From Limnomonas spitsbergensis (Eukaryota > Chlorophyta > Chlorophyceae > Chlamydomonadales): a stretch of 64,000 bases of DNA. Shown here piece by piece: positions 45,668-58,006 of the stretch (position 1 is its first letter; every line of letters begins with the position of its first letter). The position numbers and the translations under genes were made by a program. Where the stretch lies: assembly GCA_037349105.1 (NCBI GenBank), contig JAYJMM010000120.1:6390001-6454000 (forward strand), read 5' to 3'. A model generated the notes under the pieces. That model was not told the DNA's origin and ran no database searches. It saw only the letters and a list, made by a program, of their open reading frames with translations.

Positions 45668-46288
45668 GTGCTCGTCCTGCCAGGTTGGATATCAGCTTTC
45701 TTCGATCTGCTGCTATGGACGGGGCCGTCAGTCGTCCTGCTGCTGCTCCACTGCTCACGGAATCCCAGCTGGCCAGGGGTGATGCGTGCCCGGCGGCTGC
45801 TCGCATCGGTCAGGCGTCGCTCGCCGCCTTGGCTGCGCCGCGCCTGCGGCTGGATGTTTGGCCCCAACTATGGCATGATCATGCATGTGGGCCGCATCTA
45901 CTCGTTCTGGCGGCTAGAGAGGGGGTCGCCCCTGGGGTTGTTCACCGATGTTGCCGCACATGCCTTCCGGCGACTGCAGTTGTTCCCAGTTACAATGTTC
46001 GTGTTTGGGCTGTCACAGTACGACCTGCGCGCCGCATTGCTGTTGGTCCCACTGCTTGAAGTGCCCGTCTGGTATGCCATGTTTTTGATGCAGCTCTCGG
46101 CTCTCGCCGCCGTCGGCACTGCAGCTGTCGGTATGGAGCTGCTTGGCGACACTGGCGGCACAGGTGCTTGCACCCGTCTTGTACCGCCTAGGTGGCGGTA
46201 CATTCCTGCCTCGGCTGTACCACTGGCTGCATGGCAGCTAGGCCGGCACTGGTGTGATGATGGCGAAGGGATGCTCTGCTGGCCATGA
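45668..46288 (+). CDS. Hydrophobic membrane protein, hypothetical (5' incomplete)
   Basis: A 206-codon plus-strand frame ends TGA at 46286-46288. The first in-frame ATG is only at 45782, so an upstream exon probably supplies the start; CTGCCAG before 45683 could be an acceptor. The product has several hydrophobic segments (WISAFFDLLLW, SVVLLLLH; LQLFPVTMFVFGLS; LLLVPLLEVPVWYAMFLMQL). Between them lies WMFGPNYGMIMHVGRIYSFW with Arg-rich loops. Composition and length suggest an integral membrane protein with about four helices. I do not recognise a family. No terminator or poly(A) signal is clear. Confidence 0.45.
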   Translation: MLVLPGWISAFFDLLLWTGPSVVLLLLHCSRNPSWPGVMRARRLLASVRRRSPPWLRRACGWMFGPNYGMIMHVGRIYSFWRLERGSPLGLFTDVAAHAFRRLQLFPVTMFVFGLSQYDLRAALLLVPLLEVPVWYAMFLMQLSALAAVGTAAVGMELLGDTGGTGACTRLVPPRWRYIPASAVPLAAWQLGRHWCDDGEGMLCWP

Positions 46289-46290
46289 TT

Positions 46291-49200
46291 GTATTAGCCG
46301 TCATGACGAATCATCTCCCGAAGGTGCTGCTGGCAGTGGGAGCACTTTGAGCACTGTTGCCGGTACTGGAGCAAGGAAGCTGGTGTAGTAGATGCCATTG
46401 GACAGTGGACACCATGGCTCTTTTTGTGCCAAAGTCCTAGAGCTTGCTGCACATCAGCCAGTGGTAGGTCCCCCAGGTTTTTAAACTTCAGCAGTAGCTA
46501 GGTGCTGAGAGGGTGAGAAGGCTATTTGGGTGGCAAGAGCAACGGCGTGGGGGGAGGGTCCAGGCTGCTGCGGCCGAAGCTGCAGGCAAGTATACACTAT
46601 ACAAGTGTTTTATTTTTCGTGGCTCAGCCACCGTTCATTTACAGTTCAGCTACATTCCAGCCTCCAGCCGGGCATCTCACGCATGGCCTCTCCTGCATGC
46701 TGTTTGGGCTTCCAGCCAGGTTTGGTCCCAATATGGCATTCCGTAGCCCAGGGCCGGCCTTCTGAAGGTGACCTCTTGTCGGAAAAATAATAATTGCAAG
46801 TCCAAGGTTCAGATTCGTGATCATGATTGCCTGGTTTGCAATGCAGCGCCAGCGTATGGCAGAGCATATAGCAGCATATTTGTATTTTTTCTTTTTCAGT
46901 ACCGACGGCAACCGAGTCACATGTCAGTGATGACAGTGCCATGTGCATAAATGAAACTGGTAGAGATATTTGAAGCGATATTCATGGGATGTGATGTTTG
47001 GCATGTTGTTGTCTCAGTCAGAACTGGTATTTAAATTAGTCATGGGGTGTTCATAATTGCAATTCCCACACTTTTTCCAACCAGTGTTTCGTGCATTGTC
47101 GACTTCAATGAAAATAAATGATCTCGTTGAAACCGTATTAAGTCACGTAAACGATTGATAGCTTTTCAAGCTTTAACTGGTATCGGTTATACAGTTGTGC
47201 TGGCTCATCCATTTCTATAGCAGTTTAAGGATAATTGAATGGGTGTTTTTAAAAAACAACGATGCATGAGTTCAAGGGTGGACGCATCATAAAGACATCA
47301 ACCGAATAAGATGTAATTCGCAGAGACTGGCCGTGGGTAGATTATGATATATACACAACAAATCCCGAAATATGTGGAGGTGTGAACTGTGAAGACGATA
47401 TCAGCCACGATTTGCCGCCGTGCTTCTTAAATAAGGTAGAGGAGTCGAGGAGGGGGGGGGGGGGTAAAATACAAGATTATGTTTGTTTTCCCTCTTAATA
47501 AACATGCATTAACTATTTTGGATCTGCTTGCCGACGTGGCCGAGCTTTATTTAAGCTAGGCCCATACGTGCAACGTCATTGACCATCTTGGATAACAAAA
47601 CATGACGTGGGTGCATAGGAGTTTGGCTATTAAGCAGAGCACCACTCACAAAATTAGGAGAGTACCAGTATATGAGAGTGAATCAATGGTATGTGTGAAG
47701 TGTCAGTACACGGTCTAGTTGTGCAGTGCTTTGCCCAAGTGGCGTGTTGTGTCTTGATCAAACCCCTCTCCTCTTCAGCTGAACACGGAAATAGAAGCAA
47801 GAAGCATGGTAACTTTCAAGTAGGACATCACATGTTGTAGCAAGGACACAGCATGCAGAACCTCACGGAGGTAAGGATTGAGGAGACGTGTGGTGTAGTA
47901 ACCAACAATAGCCAACACGTTGCTTTACCAATAGCATGCACATGTATTGGCGAATGCTGCTGAGATATGCGATGTGGTTCAATATCTGCCTGTATGGCAA
48001 CAGCCGCCATGCATGGCTTGCTGTCTTTGTGTCTGCTGCACAACATGTGTCTTGCATTGCTCCCCGTTTGCATGCCTGTTTGGCAGCATCTGCCGTGCAC
48101 TGCTTGTTGCCTGTCTTTTTGCAGCACCCGCCTTGTACTGCTTATTCAATTTGTCCCTTCAGAACATAATCCGCCATGCACTGCTCTCTGTATTTATGCC
48201 TGTTTCGTAGCACCCGTCGTTCACCGCCTGCTGTCTTTCTGCTTGTTGATGAGCATCATCCGCCATGTGCTACTCGGCTGTTTTACAAGGAGGCCCATCC
48301 ATTCAGCAATGGGCTATTGGACCGTCACATCCATAGTTTGGGCTTTTTAACGCTTTTACTTTCTCTCATCTCTGTAGTTTCCAATCAGCCAGGCAGTTGG
48401 AGGCCGAGGTGGCCGAGCCCATTAGAGCATGGCTCAATGGTGTCAACAACATGCATTTATTGAGTCACGCGTTCGATTCGAGCGCTGTCCCCTTACCGAA
48501 CTCACCTGTATTCTTCTGCTAAATTATTTCACATCACCGTTCCGGTTTGAGTTGGTAGTCTCTCCCAGTTTACATCTAACGCTTTCATTCTCCGTCTCAG
48601 TACTTCTTAAAAAATAACTGCAAGGCATGCCACATCCCATGACATCCAAATTAATGCAGTATACCGTACCGGTATACGGTTACCTTATTTTAGGACATAG
48701 ACAGGCTTGACCACTCCCATTGGCTCATTACGGTATAGCATAGCACCCTGTTATTTTTCAACAGCAATGAATGAGCAAGCCAATTGCGTGCGCTGAGCTT
48801 CCCACTGGGCTGGAGTTCAATTCTGTCTCTTTCTACATGACCTTGTGGCTTCAGTCCATGTCCGTTCGGGCTGAAGTTTTTACAGTCCAGCAGAGCATCA
48901 CATTTGATGCATGGGACAGTCAACGACGTTACACCTCTGGGCCTTGCTCAAAAAGGCTCGGCCGCGTGGGCGCCTAATTAAAGGGTTTAAAGGAAAGAAC
49001 AAAACGAACACCAGGGGTCAGGAAAGAAAAGAGGAAAAGTGGGACAGTGCAGAGGGTGCTCCCACCAATGCAGAAGTTGCTACCGTACCACCCTTCATTG
49101 GCGTATAGGGGTGAGCTGGTGAGCTGGCAGATCAATCGGCCGCCTGCTGTGATGTGGGATGATGCATGATAATTGCATACCGGCATTTGATGTTATTCGA

Positions 49201-50754
49201 TACCGGCTTCTTACCGGTACTTCAGCTTCTGGGCAGTTTTCTTTGCTCATGCAGTCTGTCCCTGTCCTTCAGTTATGAATCTTTAGTTTTCGAATGATAG
49301 ATCTTAATTAGTTACTAAAGCTGTTATTTAATATTTCAGTGCGCGATTGACGCTTACATTCTTGGGATTTGAAATCAAAACATCAAGGCCTTTACCAAGA
49401 CGTCTTCAATTTTGTCAGGGCCTCCATGCCGGTATCAAGATACGTCACCAGTACACATTCGTCGCTCATGTGTGAACAGTTACAAAGGAGCAGTCACGAC
49501 CCCTGGTCACGACTTGCAGATTACCGGTATGGAGAATAATATGATTGCACAAAATTGTGAGGGTGCAATATCTATCATGAGTATCATCCCTAAATTGATA
49601 TCAGAATCAGAAGATCAATGCCATCTCACAGAATTTTCGTCAATTCAAAAGTGATGCAGCTCTGATCACATGCCTAAGGGTAAAAATATTCTAACGCTGC
49701 TAATCCATAAAATATCATGAAATGGAGCGCACAGAAACAATATCCGCGAACTCGTCTCGTCATAGAGGCAAAATTTGCGTGTGGACGGCCAACAGAAAAC
49801 AGAAGGATGCACGCTTTAAAGTATGTGGTCCTCCTGGAAAATAATTTTAGATGGCTTGTACACACACTAAGGATCAACGACGCAAAATAATTTGATCTGC
49901 TGTGTCGTGAACCACCAAACCACCAACATACATCGCAACATGTTCGTGAAAGATAACCAACAAATATAGCCAATCACCAGGTCTATCAATATGCAAGCAG
50001 AGCCCTTCACTTCCAAAATCAAGAATATAGACCAACATAACTCAGTCTTGATCATCTGCATCTGCTGCTGAAAACTATTTGCCGCAGCAAATTCCTAAAA
50101 CCAAATACTATTGTAATGACACCACTAGAGCAGGAATGGACAAGCAGGTCAAATCACATGCTCGCAATACTGCTGCTCTAATGAAGTCATGCCACAGAGT
50201 ACCGGTAAACGGAGACATCGGAGAAATATTATTGGAATCGGAGAAATATGCTTGGAAGCCATGAAATGAAACTTTGCAGCTTGGGCTGCATGAAACAGCC
50301 TGTAACCTGAACGATACAGCAGGTCAGCATCAGTCTATGAGACGGCATGGATGTGTCTTCAGACATGACACAACTGAAAAAATTAATTTACCAGTATACA
50401 GGTATCTGACATGAGGCGAGTTTACGTCTCAAGGCAACCAAAAGATAGAGTTTCAACACAGAGCTATTCAAACACAGAGCTATTCCTGATCACGCCCCTC
50501 AAACCCTCGCTGCAGAAACCTGTTCAGATCAGCTGGATTTGTTTGCATAACCACAGCCACAGCCGGGACCTGTGTAACAAGCCTCCAAACATTGGCGTTC
50601 AAAAGCAGGGCGCGACATGCACGGTTTTAAGCCTACCAGAACCGGCTCTGCCCTATAGGCAGATGTTCCCTCACCTCCCAGCGCGAGCCCATCCTGAGAC
50701 TTCGGTGGCTTCAATTCTTTCTGCTCCTCAACTTGCACCCCACATATTTCGAAT
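46291..50754. other. No gene seen apart from a tRNA-like sequence
   Basis: AT-richer than its surroundings, with only short ORFs of no resemblance. It holds a G-run near 47450-47463 and scattered TACCGGTA words (around 48661 and 49213; a partial one at 50202). Confidence 0.5.
48396..48490 (+). ncRNA. tRNA-like sequence, SINE or decayed tRNA
   Basis: An A-box-like GGTGGCCGAGCCC and a B-box-like GCGTTCGATTCGAGC lie about 60 nt apart. A hairpin (ATGGCTCAATG near 48428, CATTTATTGAGTCAC near 48453) sits between them. The acceptor ends do not pair as a tRNA should. A class II tRNA (Leu/Ser) pseudogene or the head of a tRNA-derived SINE would explain it. No poly(A) tail or target-site duplication was seen. 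Confidence 0.3.
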
Positions 50755-53700
50755 TCAGGAGAAGCACGCGTAGCATGCCAACAACAATGCACCGGCCAAG
50801 AGTGAGAGCACGACGTTTTCCCAGAACGCGTACATCCCGTCTGAAATCCAGGGGGATAAGAAGAGCCTGCCACAAGCTGGGCCATCCACGCATGCCGCTT
50901 TGAACTCTGTCGCATCCAGCAGCATCCGGCAACGCATACACAGACCCGCTGCCGGCGGCAGCGTCCCAATCTCGCTTGTGGGCCTGCTGGGAAGAGAGAG
51001 CAGGGCCGTAGCGCTTGAGACCCCATCCCCGTCATCGCTGCTCGTCACGGAAAGCCTAGACATGGCCAGCTTCTCTGGAGGTGGGGACGACGAAGGCGTG
51101 GAGCCAGCAGTGGCAGGCGGTACATCAGCGGCGGCAGCGAGATCGTTGCGGCAGCCGGAGGGTACCAGCCAGTCGTCGCGCCAGCTCTGAGAACAAGGAG
51201 CGGTGAGCACACGTAAATCAGGGTGCCGGATAACACGTTTAGGGTTTAAGGTTTATATTGGGTAGTCCGCACTAGATTTGGCTCTCCGTTCTACCAGTTC
51301 CCCATGTAAGACTGTGTCCTGAATGAGGGCAGGCTCGCGAGGCTGTGTGGATCACTGTTGGCAGATCTGATCAAGGAACCGGTACACTTTTTGTGGCTGT
51401 GTGGATCACGGTTGGCAGATCTGATCAATGTACCGGTACACTTTTTGTGGCTGTTTGGATCACGGTCGGCAGATCTGATCAAGTTACTGCCACACTTTTT
51501 GTGGCTGTGCGGATCACGATTGGCAGATCTGATCAAGGTACCGGTACACTTATTGTGGCTGTGTGGATCACAGTCGGCAGATCTGATCAAGGCACAGGTA
51601 CACTTTTTGTGGCTGTGTGGATCACAGTTGACAGATCTGATCATGGTATTGGTATATTCTTTGTGGCTGTGTGGATTACAGCTGATATATGAGTATATCT
51701 GGACAAGGTACTGGTACACTTTGTGTGGCTGTGTGGATCACAGTTGGCAGATCTGATCAAGGTAACGATACACTTTTAGATGCCGTGTGGATCATGGTTG
51801 GCAGATCTGATCAAGGTATTGGTACACTTCTTGTGGCTGTGTGGATCATGGTTGGCAGATCTGATCAAGGCACCGTGCACCGGTGCATTTTTTGAAACTG
51901 TGTCCAGCGCAAAGGAGTGTGCAGATCATAAACTCTTCCCTTTGATACTTCTTGTAGCAGGCGACCTGCAGATACCGGGAAAACAAGCGCTGCAAGAGAC
52001 GGCTGTGAATCCAGCGGGCAATCCTGCGAAATGCAAAGTGCCCCCGGTGGGGCTCACCTCAAATTGTGCAGCCAGTTCCTCCTCGCAGTGAAAGTCGCCA
52101 AAGGACCCCAGCTGGTCCAGGGACGAAAACAGAAGCTCCATACTCTCACGCTGGATGAAGTAAGCTCTGACATAGCCAGACGGCCCTGACTGCAGGGCAG
52201 CCGCGCTCTCCTCCTCTAGGGGCCAACAGGAGGGGCCGGGGCGCGCAGCCACCGAGGCTGATGGAAGCTGACCACAACCGGAGCGAACGCTGTCGGGCGG
52301 CGGCAGGTATTGGACACCGACTTCTTCGTGGCGGGCACTTGTCAGCAGCGATTCGATCTCGGACGCAGTGGCGGTCGCTCCCTGGGGTGGCCGTGCACAA
52401 CGTGGGAAACGGAGTAAGATCGTGCTGCTTGGAACGATTCCAGGGAATATCGCCATGGTAGGGGTCAAAGTGGAAGTGGCCAATGCTTCCTGTTCAGTCA
52501 TCGAGAGGGGGCAGGTCTGAATCCCTCACACAGGAACAAAGACCTGCACGTCATTGGCCAAAGCCTAGATAAAGCCGAGTATGGTTGATGCCCGTGTCTG
52601 AGCTGAGCAAAGCTGTATGAAGCTGCAGCAGCTAGGCAGCCAATTACCAGTACGCACCATTCAAAAATATACGCTAAAAAATATACTTGCAGGCTTACTT
52701 TTAGTTTTAGTTGGGGCTCCTTTATGCCTTCCCACTCACCGGCTTGCCCACTCTCTCCCCGCGGTGGCAGAGGGCCACGTGGAAGCCTCCGGCGTGACTC
52801 AGCAGATCCGCCAGCGTGGACCAACAACCGTGGTGCTCCAGGAACGCAACCAGGCCCACCTGCAGCAGAGGCACGGACATCAGTTAATTCAGATGTGTTC
52901 ATTTATTTCAGTTAAGACTCTGCTGATTGCTGTATACAAAAAAGAGTGAAAGAGCCTCCCAGCATCCATCCATCTATCATCGACAGCAACACGCGTTTCA
53001 ACAACAGCACCGCCCCACTGCAGCAGCAGCCAATAGTACCCCCCTTAGGTAGAAACATCCAGCACAACACGTGTTTCGACAACAGCACCGCCCCACTACA
53101 GCAGCAGCCAATAGTAACCCCCTTAGGTAGAAACATCATCCAGCGCAACAAAAAGCGCCATCACCCACCAATGTTTTGCAGTACATGCGATGGTCCCAGC
53201 GGCTGAGGGGCACCGCCCCCGGCACGCAGGTCAGCAGGTACGAGATCTCACGCATCAATGGCTGGAAGTAATCGGACCACGCCACTGAGCAGGCGCGCGC
53301 TTCCGCAGCGCCGGCCGCCCACGGCGGGCCCGACAGCGCCAGCTGCGGGGCGAGCCTGGGAGATGACAGGCAAGGAGGCTCAGGGTGAGTTTTGGACACT
53401 GGGGTCAAAAGGGTGTGGAAGACTGCGTAGTGCTATGAAAGGCAGCAATGCAGCTTGATGCGGCACAATGCCACACAGGTTGAGCCGGATTGCGCTAACG
53501 AAGTAGCAGCCTACGGCAGAGGTTAAGCCGGATTGTGCTACCATGGTGCATCAGGCCAAACGGAAGGCTTCCTCAGTCCTTACATCACCGTGTCTTCTCC
53601 ATTTATCGACGAGCGCATCAGGATGCTAATTCGTAGGCCAGGAATATCGCCCAGCCAGTACCAGCCTCAGCCATGCATGTCCAGCCAGTATACGCTGCCT

Positions 53701-56303
53701 GCTGTCATGTTTGTATGTTGAACGGAAGACTAAACGACTCTCCTATTTGATAGATACACACGAGGTTGTTGCATGGATGGCTCACCTTCCGCTGCTGAGG
53801 TCTATGCTGGCGACTCTGCTGTACGGCTTACGGACTGATCGTGGAAGGTCCTGCACAGCCAAGGGTTTAGGTTTCAGGGTCATGGGTACAGGTAAAGGGC
53901 TAGACTAGGGTGGCTCTATGGACTGAGAGTGGCATGGCTTGCATGCCTTGAACTACTGTGTGGCCTGCAGACTGAAAGCGGGATGGCTTGCATGCCTTGA
54001 AGGACAGGGAAACAGAATGGGTCACAAGTTACACAGCCAGTTCAAAAAACGACATAAGGCTTTTTCAGGAAGGGAGAGAGAGAGAGGGAGAGAGGGAGAG
54101 AAAGATGACCCCTCAGGAAGTAAGTGTGCTCTAGGGTCCAATAAACGAACACAAACGTTTTTTCAATACCGGTACATGGCAACAGCCCAGACGTGCTCCC
54201 CGTGGTGCATTGCTGTCCCTCTCACCCTCACGCCGCTACGGGACGCCGCCGCAGAAGGGCCCGCCTTTGCGGAGGAGAAGATGTGGCGGTGGGTGCGGGC
54301 AGCGGTTGAGGCGGCGGTGCTACCTGCTCCTGGCAGGACAACGAAGCCATGGACGTCCATCATCTACACTCCAGGGAAGGCAGGAGAGCATTGTGAAGAA
54401 TACAAGATACTAAAAATTAAGTAAAAAATAAGTAATTTTGAACTTCTTACGATTCCTTTGTCATCCGGGGCGCGGGTCACGAGGAGGAGAGATAGAGGCA
54501 CTCGGGGAGTCAAGCTAAAACTTGCCTCCACCGCATTATGCCAATGGATTTTTTGTCACGACAGAGACAACCGGGAGTTCAGGTTTGAATCAGGATTGAT
54601 CTTTCGAAGCGGCCTCGGGACGTGCCCTGAGCCCCTGATATTGCCTACCTCCACCGCTTTGATTTTCAAGCCCGCCCACGATTAAAAAGAAAGCACAGCC
54701 TTGATGAATTGATGACCCCACCCCTTGTTATACCGCACGGGAGCTTCAGGTCCCACACAGATCTAGATCCATGCCCTGCTAGTTGTACTGCTCGCAGTGC
54801 CGCACGTCGCCAGTGTCGTACCTGCAGGTGCGGCAGGCGCCTGTCCTGGTCGAGCGTGAGCAGCTTCCACGCCAGCTGCAGGAACAGCGTCTGAAGCTCT
54901 ATGGCGACGTCTGGCGGGGCACACAGAACAGCGACGGCTGCGCCGCTGCCCGCCGCCAGGCCACTGTCCGCAAACAGTGACAGCATGCGCATCGGAGGTC
55001 TGGCCGCCACCTTGGCGGTCGAATCGATGACGGAGGCCAGGGTCCCGCACAACGAGTCGTTCAGGAGTAGGCCGCGCGTCGGGAGGCAGCAGCGGGCCTC
55101 TCGGCCGCTGGTGACCGGTGAGCTGGCAAGCAGGTTCATTCCTTGGTCAGTCGCGCGCACTTGCACCAGCTGAGCAGGTGGGTGGACAGGGCATTGTGGG
55201 TTTAGACTCGACATCTGGAAGTCACCTGACGTCGAGAAAACAAATTCGGACGGGCCATACCAGTACATTTGATTTGCCTTCCCTTGGGCATGCAAAAATG
55301 ATGTCTTGTAATGCTGTCCTCAGGGCAAACTTACGACATAAACTCTTATCTTCTGACTGAAATCTGGCGTTGACAATCGATGATTAGTAATTGTGTGGAT
55401 CCCTCAACCCCAAACAACATTAATCATGAGAAAAGGCAAAGCATATCTACAGTACAGGCATTGGCATGCTCTTTCTTTGTCTAGGGCATGGGTCAAGACG
55501 CCTGCACCTTTGCACCACCCGAACCCGCAAGGCTTCCTCCAAAATTGCTATGCTGATAGCACTTCTGATCCAGTTCAGCTTGAGGAAACTCAGTGGACAT
55601 AAACGCTCAAGGGGTCCTGGCACAGCATGCCTAGCTGTTTGGCTGCCTGTATACCAGCCATGGTCTCGTCTCAGTGGGCCGAGTCGGGGCCTCCCAGCAT
55701 CCCCCCAGAACTCAGGTCGTGTGCACTAAACAAAGCACTGACCTCCACATCAAAGGGCTCCACTGCAGGTTGCGCTAGGCGTACATCAATCCAGCAGTGC
55801 GAGCCTCCCCCGCAGCGCAGCGGCATGCACACTGGCCACACCATCTCAATCTCGGGAGCAGCCATCTCACTTGCGGTCGACGTGGGCGCTGCTGCGCGGA
55901 GGAAAGTGCTGCCTTCATGAGCGAGCGGGGAATGGGTGGAGGCGGGGCAGCGGCGATACTGTACCGCCTTGCTGTACTCTGGAGTGCAGGGGCCGTTCAC
56001 CGCCAGGCCTGCCATGCGCTCCTCCGGCGTCATGAACAGGACCGCCTGCCTGGGCCCAAACTCTGCGCAGCTGGAAGCCCCGGGATGAATGCAGCTGCTC
56101 CTCCCCTCAGCTGTGTCACTATAAGCTGCTGATTTCGCCACTGACAGGGCCCCGGCCAAGTAAATAGGTTTGTTGAAGGACAGGTGAATTGTGAGGTCCA
56201 TGCAGCCCTCACCACAGCTATCACTCTCGCTGTCGCTTGAGATCATATCGTCAACGTAGGTATGGGCCGCCTGCTTAAGGACAGCAGGGGACCATGAATC
56301 CAT
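50755..56303 (-). CDS. SPL/SBP-like C-terminal region protein, membrane-anchored, no SBP domain seen
   Basis: Six minus-strand exons with GT-AG introns, all phase 0, give about 688 residues from the ATG at 56303: 56303-55743, 55169-54822, 53342-53169 (acceptor could be 53355), 52859-52740, 52489-52058 and 51186-50755. Resemblance to the region after the SBP zinc finger in long plant SPL proteins: a GCMDLTIHL segment (compare RPGC..LTI); ATDQGMNLL with Arg-Cys and GLLL (compare the V.G.NL...TR..C...G.YL stretch); VAFLEHHGCWSTLADLL (compare the W-C-A..LL stretch). A final CMRCRMLL Cys pair precedes a transmembrane segment (NVVLSLLAGALLLACYACF). No SBP zinc finger lies within the window, and COG8 starts only 1.7 kb upstream. 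A small extra exon near 54370 is possible. The family call is inference; the exon chain is stronger. Confidence 0.5.
51341..51892. repeat. 54-bp minisatellite in an intron of the SPL-like gene
   Basis: About ten units starting GGCTGTGTGGATCAC and holding GGCAGATCTGATCAAGG and CCGGTACACTTTTTGT. GCAGATCTG recurs at 51361, 51415, 51469, 51523, 51577, 51631, 51747, 51801 and 51855. The period is 18 codons, so open frames on both strands are by-products. It lies in the last intron (52057-51187). Confidence 0.93.
52988..53142. repeat. Two-copy 78-bp tandem repeat in an intron of the SPL-like gene
   Basis: AACACGCGTTTCAACAACAG and its following ~58 bp recur 78 bp later with few changes. It lies between the third and fourth exons. 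Confidence 0.85.
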
Positions 56304-56391
56304 GATCAAAGCCGATGTTTGCACGGGATGGCGCAGGTGCAGGTGAGTGGAGGGATGGCGCAAGTGAGGGGTGAGCGACCACTCACTACTC

Positions 56392-56449
56392 CACTCACCT
56401 GCTGCATCATCCAGTATTACATGATAGGGGACGATGCAGCAGGTGAGTG
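56392..56449. promoter_or_regulatory. 17-bp inverted repeat upstream of the SPL-like gene
   Basis: CACTCACCTGCTGCATC at 56392-56408 and GATGCAGCAGGTGAGTG at 56433-56449 are perfect inverse copies around a 24-nt loop, 90-146 nt upstream of the ATG at 56303. It may be a 5'-UTR hairpin or a small inverted duplication. Function is unknown. Confidence 0.6.
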
Positions 56450-58006
56450 ATGGAGCAGATGCTCAAAGAGGTCCAGGGATACGCCACTGCGGTACACTGC
56501 TTGCAACTGCTGGGGTGATTAGAAGTGACAGGACAAATTTTGCCATTCGCCAAGTGGATATTTGCGCGCAGGCCTCACAGCGACAGGTTTGATAATGGTT
56601 GATTACTACGGTAGATTGCTGCATGCATGGCTGAATGCAGGGTATGATGATCGGAGGGCTGGAGGCAGGGGAATACCAATCGCGCCCTTCTTACGGCGGC
56701 AAAATCGACAAAAACATGATGTGCATGATTGACGATAACCCTGGATTCCACATGTGCAGGTGGTATCCCTATAGTATACCAGTACTTACTAAGCTCATCA
56801 TGCATGACCTGCATGTCATGGGAACAGTGCGACCAGGGGTGTAACCCTAATTCTGATTCATATTTATAAATATCAGAAATTCAGGATATTACAAAGTGGC
56901 CAGATTTGTGCACCAAACCAGCGAAATTACCGTAGGTTGGACACTTCCCCCAAATGGACGTCAGATTGCTGCGTTGAAGGATGTGCATACATGGGGTGCA
57001 GGGACTTCCAGAGGTAGGAATGTATGCGACTTCAATCGACATCAAGTAAGCAGTCGTGTTTGCATAAAGGCAACGACAAGTGACTCGGGTCTGATAATCC
57101 GACCGAACAGCGTGTCACAAACATAAGTGGTGGTGAGTGGTGCTGGTGAGTGTGGGCACCAGCACGCTGCTGCATTGCCCACGCTCACCTGGGCAGAACG
57201 CCTGCGAGTCCAGGAAGAAGTGACGTGTTCTCGAGGTTAGAGGTCAAGAAGCAACCTTGCAGATACAGAAATGCACTATTTTAGGAAGCACCGTAGTTAC
57301 AGCAGGTTAGGGTGCCTACGAGCGGACATTTAACTGCGGATTAAGACGAAGCGGAAGGCTAAAACCGCTAAGCGTGCAGACTCGAAGAACTGTAGCGGCC
57401 GTGGCAGGGCCAGGGGCAGATTATTGACAGAATCGATAGACGACCTTTTGTGGGATTCTGGATCTGCAAAGTGTTTTCAGCAGGAACAGCTGGCAACCTC
57501 CACCTCCCTCGGCGCTGGGGAGATGATGCCAGCGTGTCTACCGCACGATTGCAAGTGAACATCCGCCACTGAAGCCAGATGGCAGATTTGAGCGCTATAA
57601 TACTCGAGTGCCAGGGGCACGTTCAGACATGGGCCCAATTGCGACAATGGGAAATTGGAAGTGACAGCGCGACCCAGAGCGCGACCCTGAGCGCGACAAT
57701 TGCGAATATTGCCGTACAGAGGCAAGTAGGGTGATTCAAAAAGCAGGGACAGTGGGGAAACCGGCAGTAATACAGTAGATGAGGCAGCAAAAAACAGCTT
57801 CATTTAGCAGGATTGAAAAAAAGCAAGGAGGGTGCTGGTGTCAATGGATCAGAGCGTCTCAGACGCTCGCTCGAGCGGTCGCGACAGCGTACGGCTTGAG
57901 AGATCCCTCCCTAGACCAGCCATAGACAGATCTTGTGGGGACGTACACACTCCGTAGCTTGGCAGCTCATTTTTATAGTTGTAGAGCTACAGGAAATCGT
58001 GTGAAT
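56450..58006. other. Divergent intergenic region between the SPL-like gene and COG8
   Basis: No exon or SBP-type zinc-finger coding sequence was found on the minus strand. A perfect inverted repeat GAGCGTCTCAGACGCTC (57852-57868) lies about 140 bp upstream of the COG8 start. Promoters for both genes are expected here but no TATA box is convincing. Confidence 0.45.

Noticed and set aside
51291..51719. Minus-strand ORF of DPHSHKKC repeats as an exon
   Set aside because: Translation of the 54-bp intronic minisatellite, equally open on the other strand; no splice sites fit.
54163..54363. Extra exon of the SPL-like gene starting MMDVHGFVVLPGAG
   Set aside because: It has an acceptor and donor, but its exit phase does not fit the phase-0 neighbours; left out of the model.
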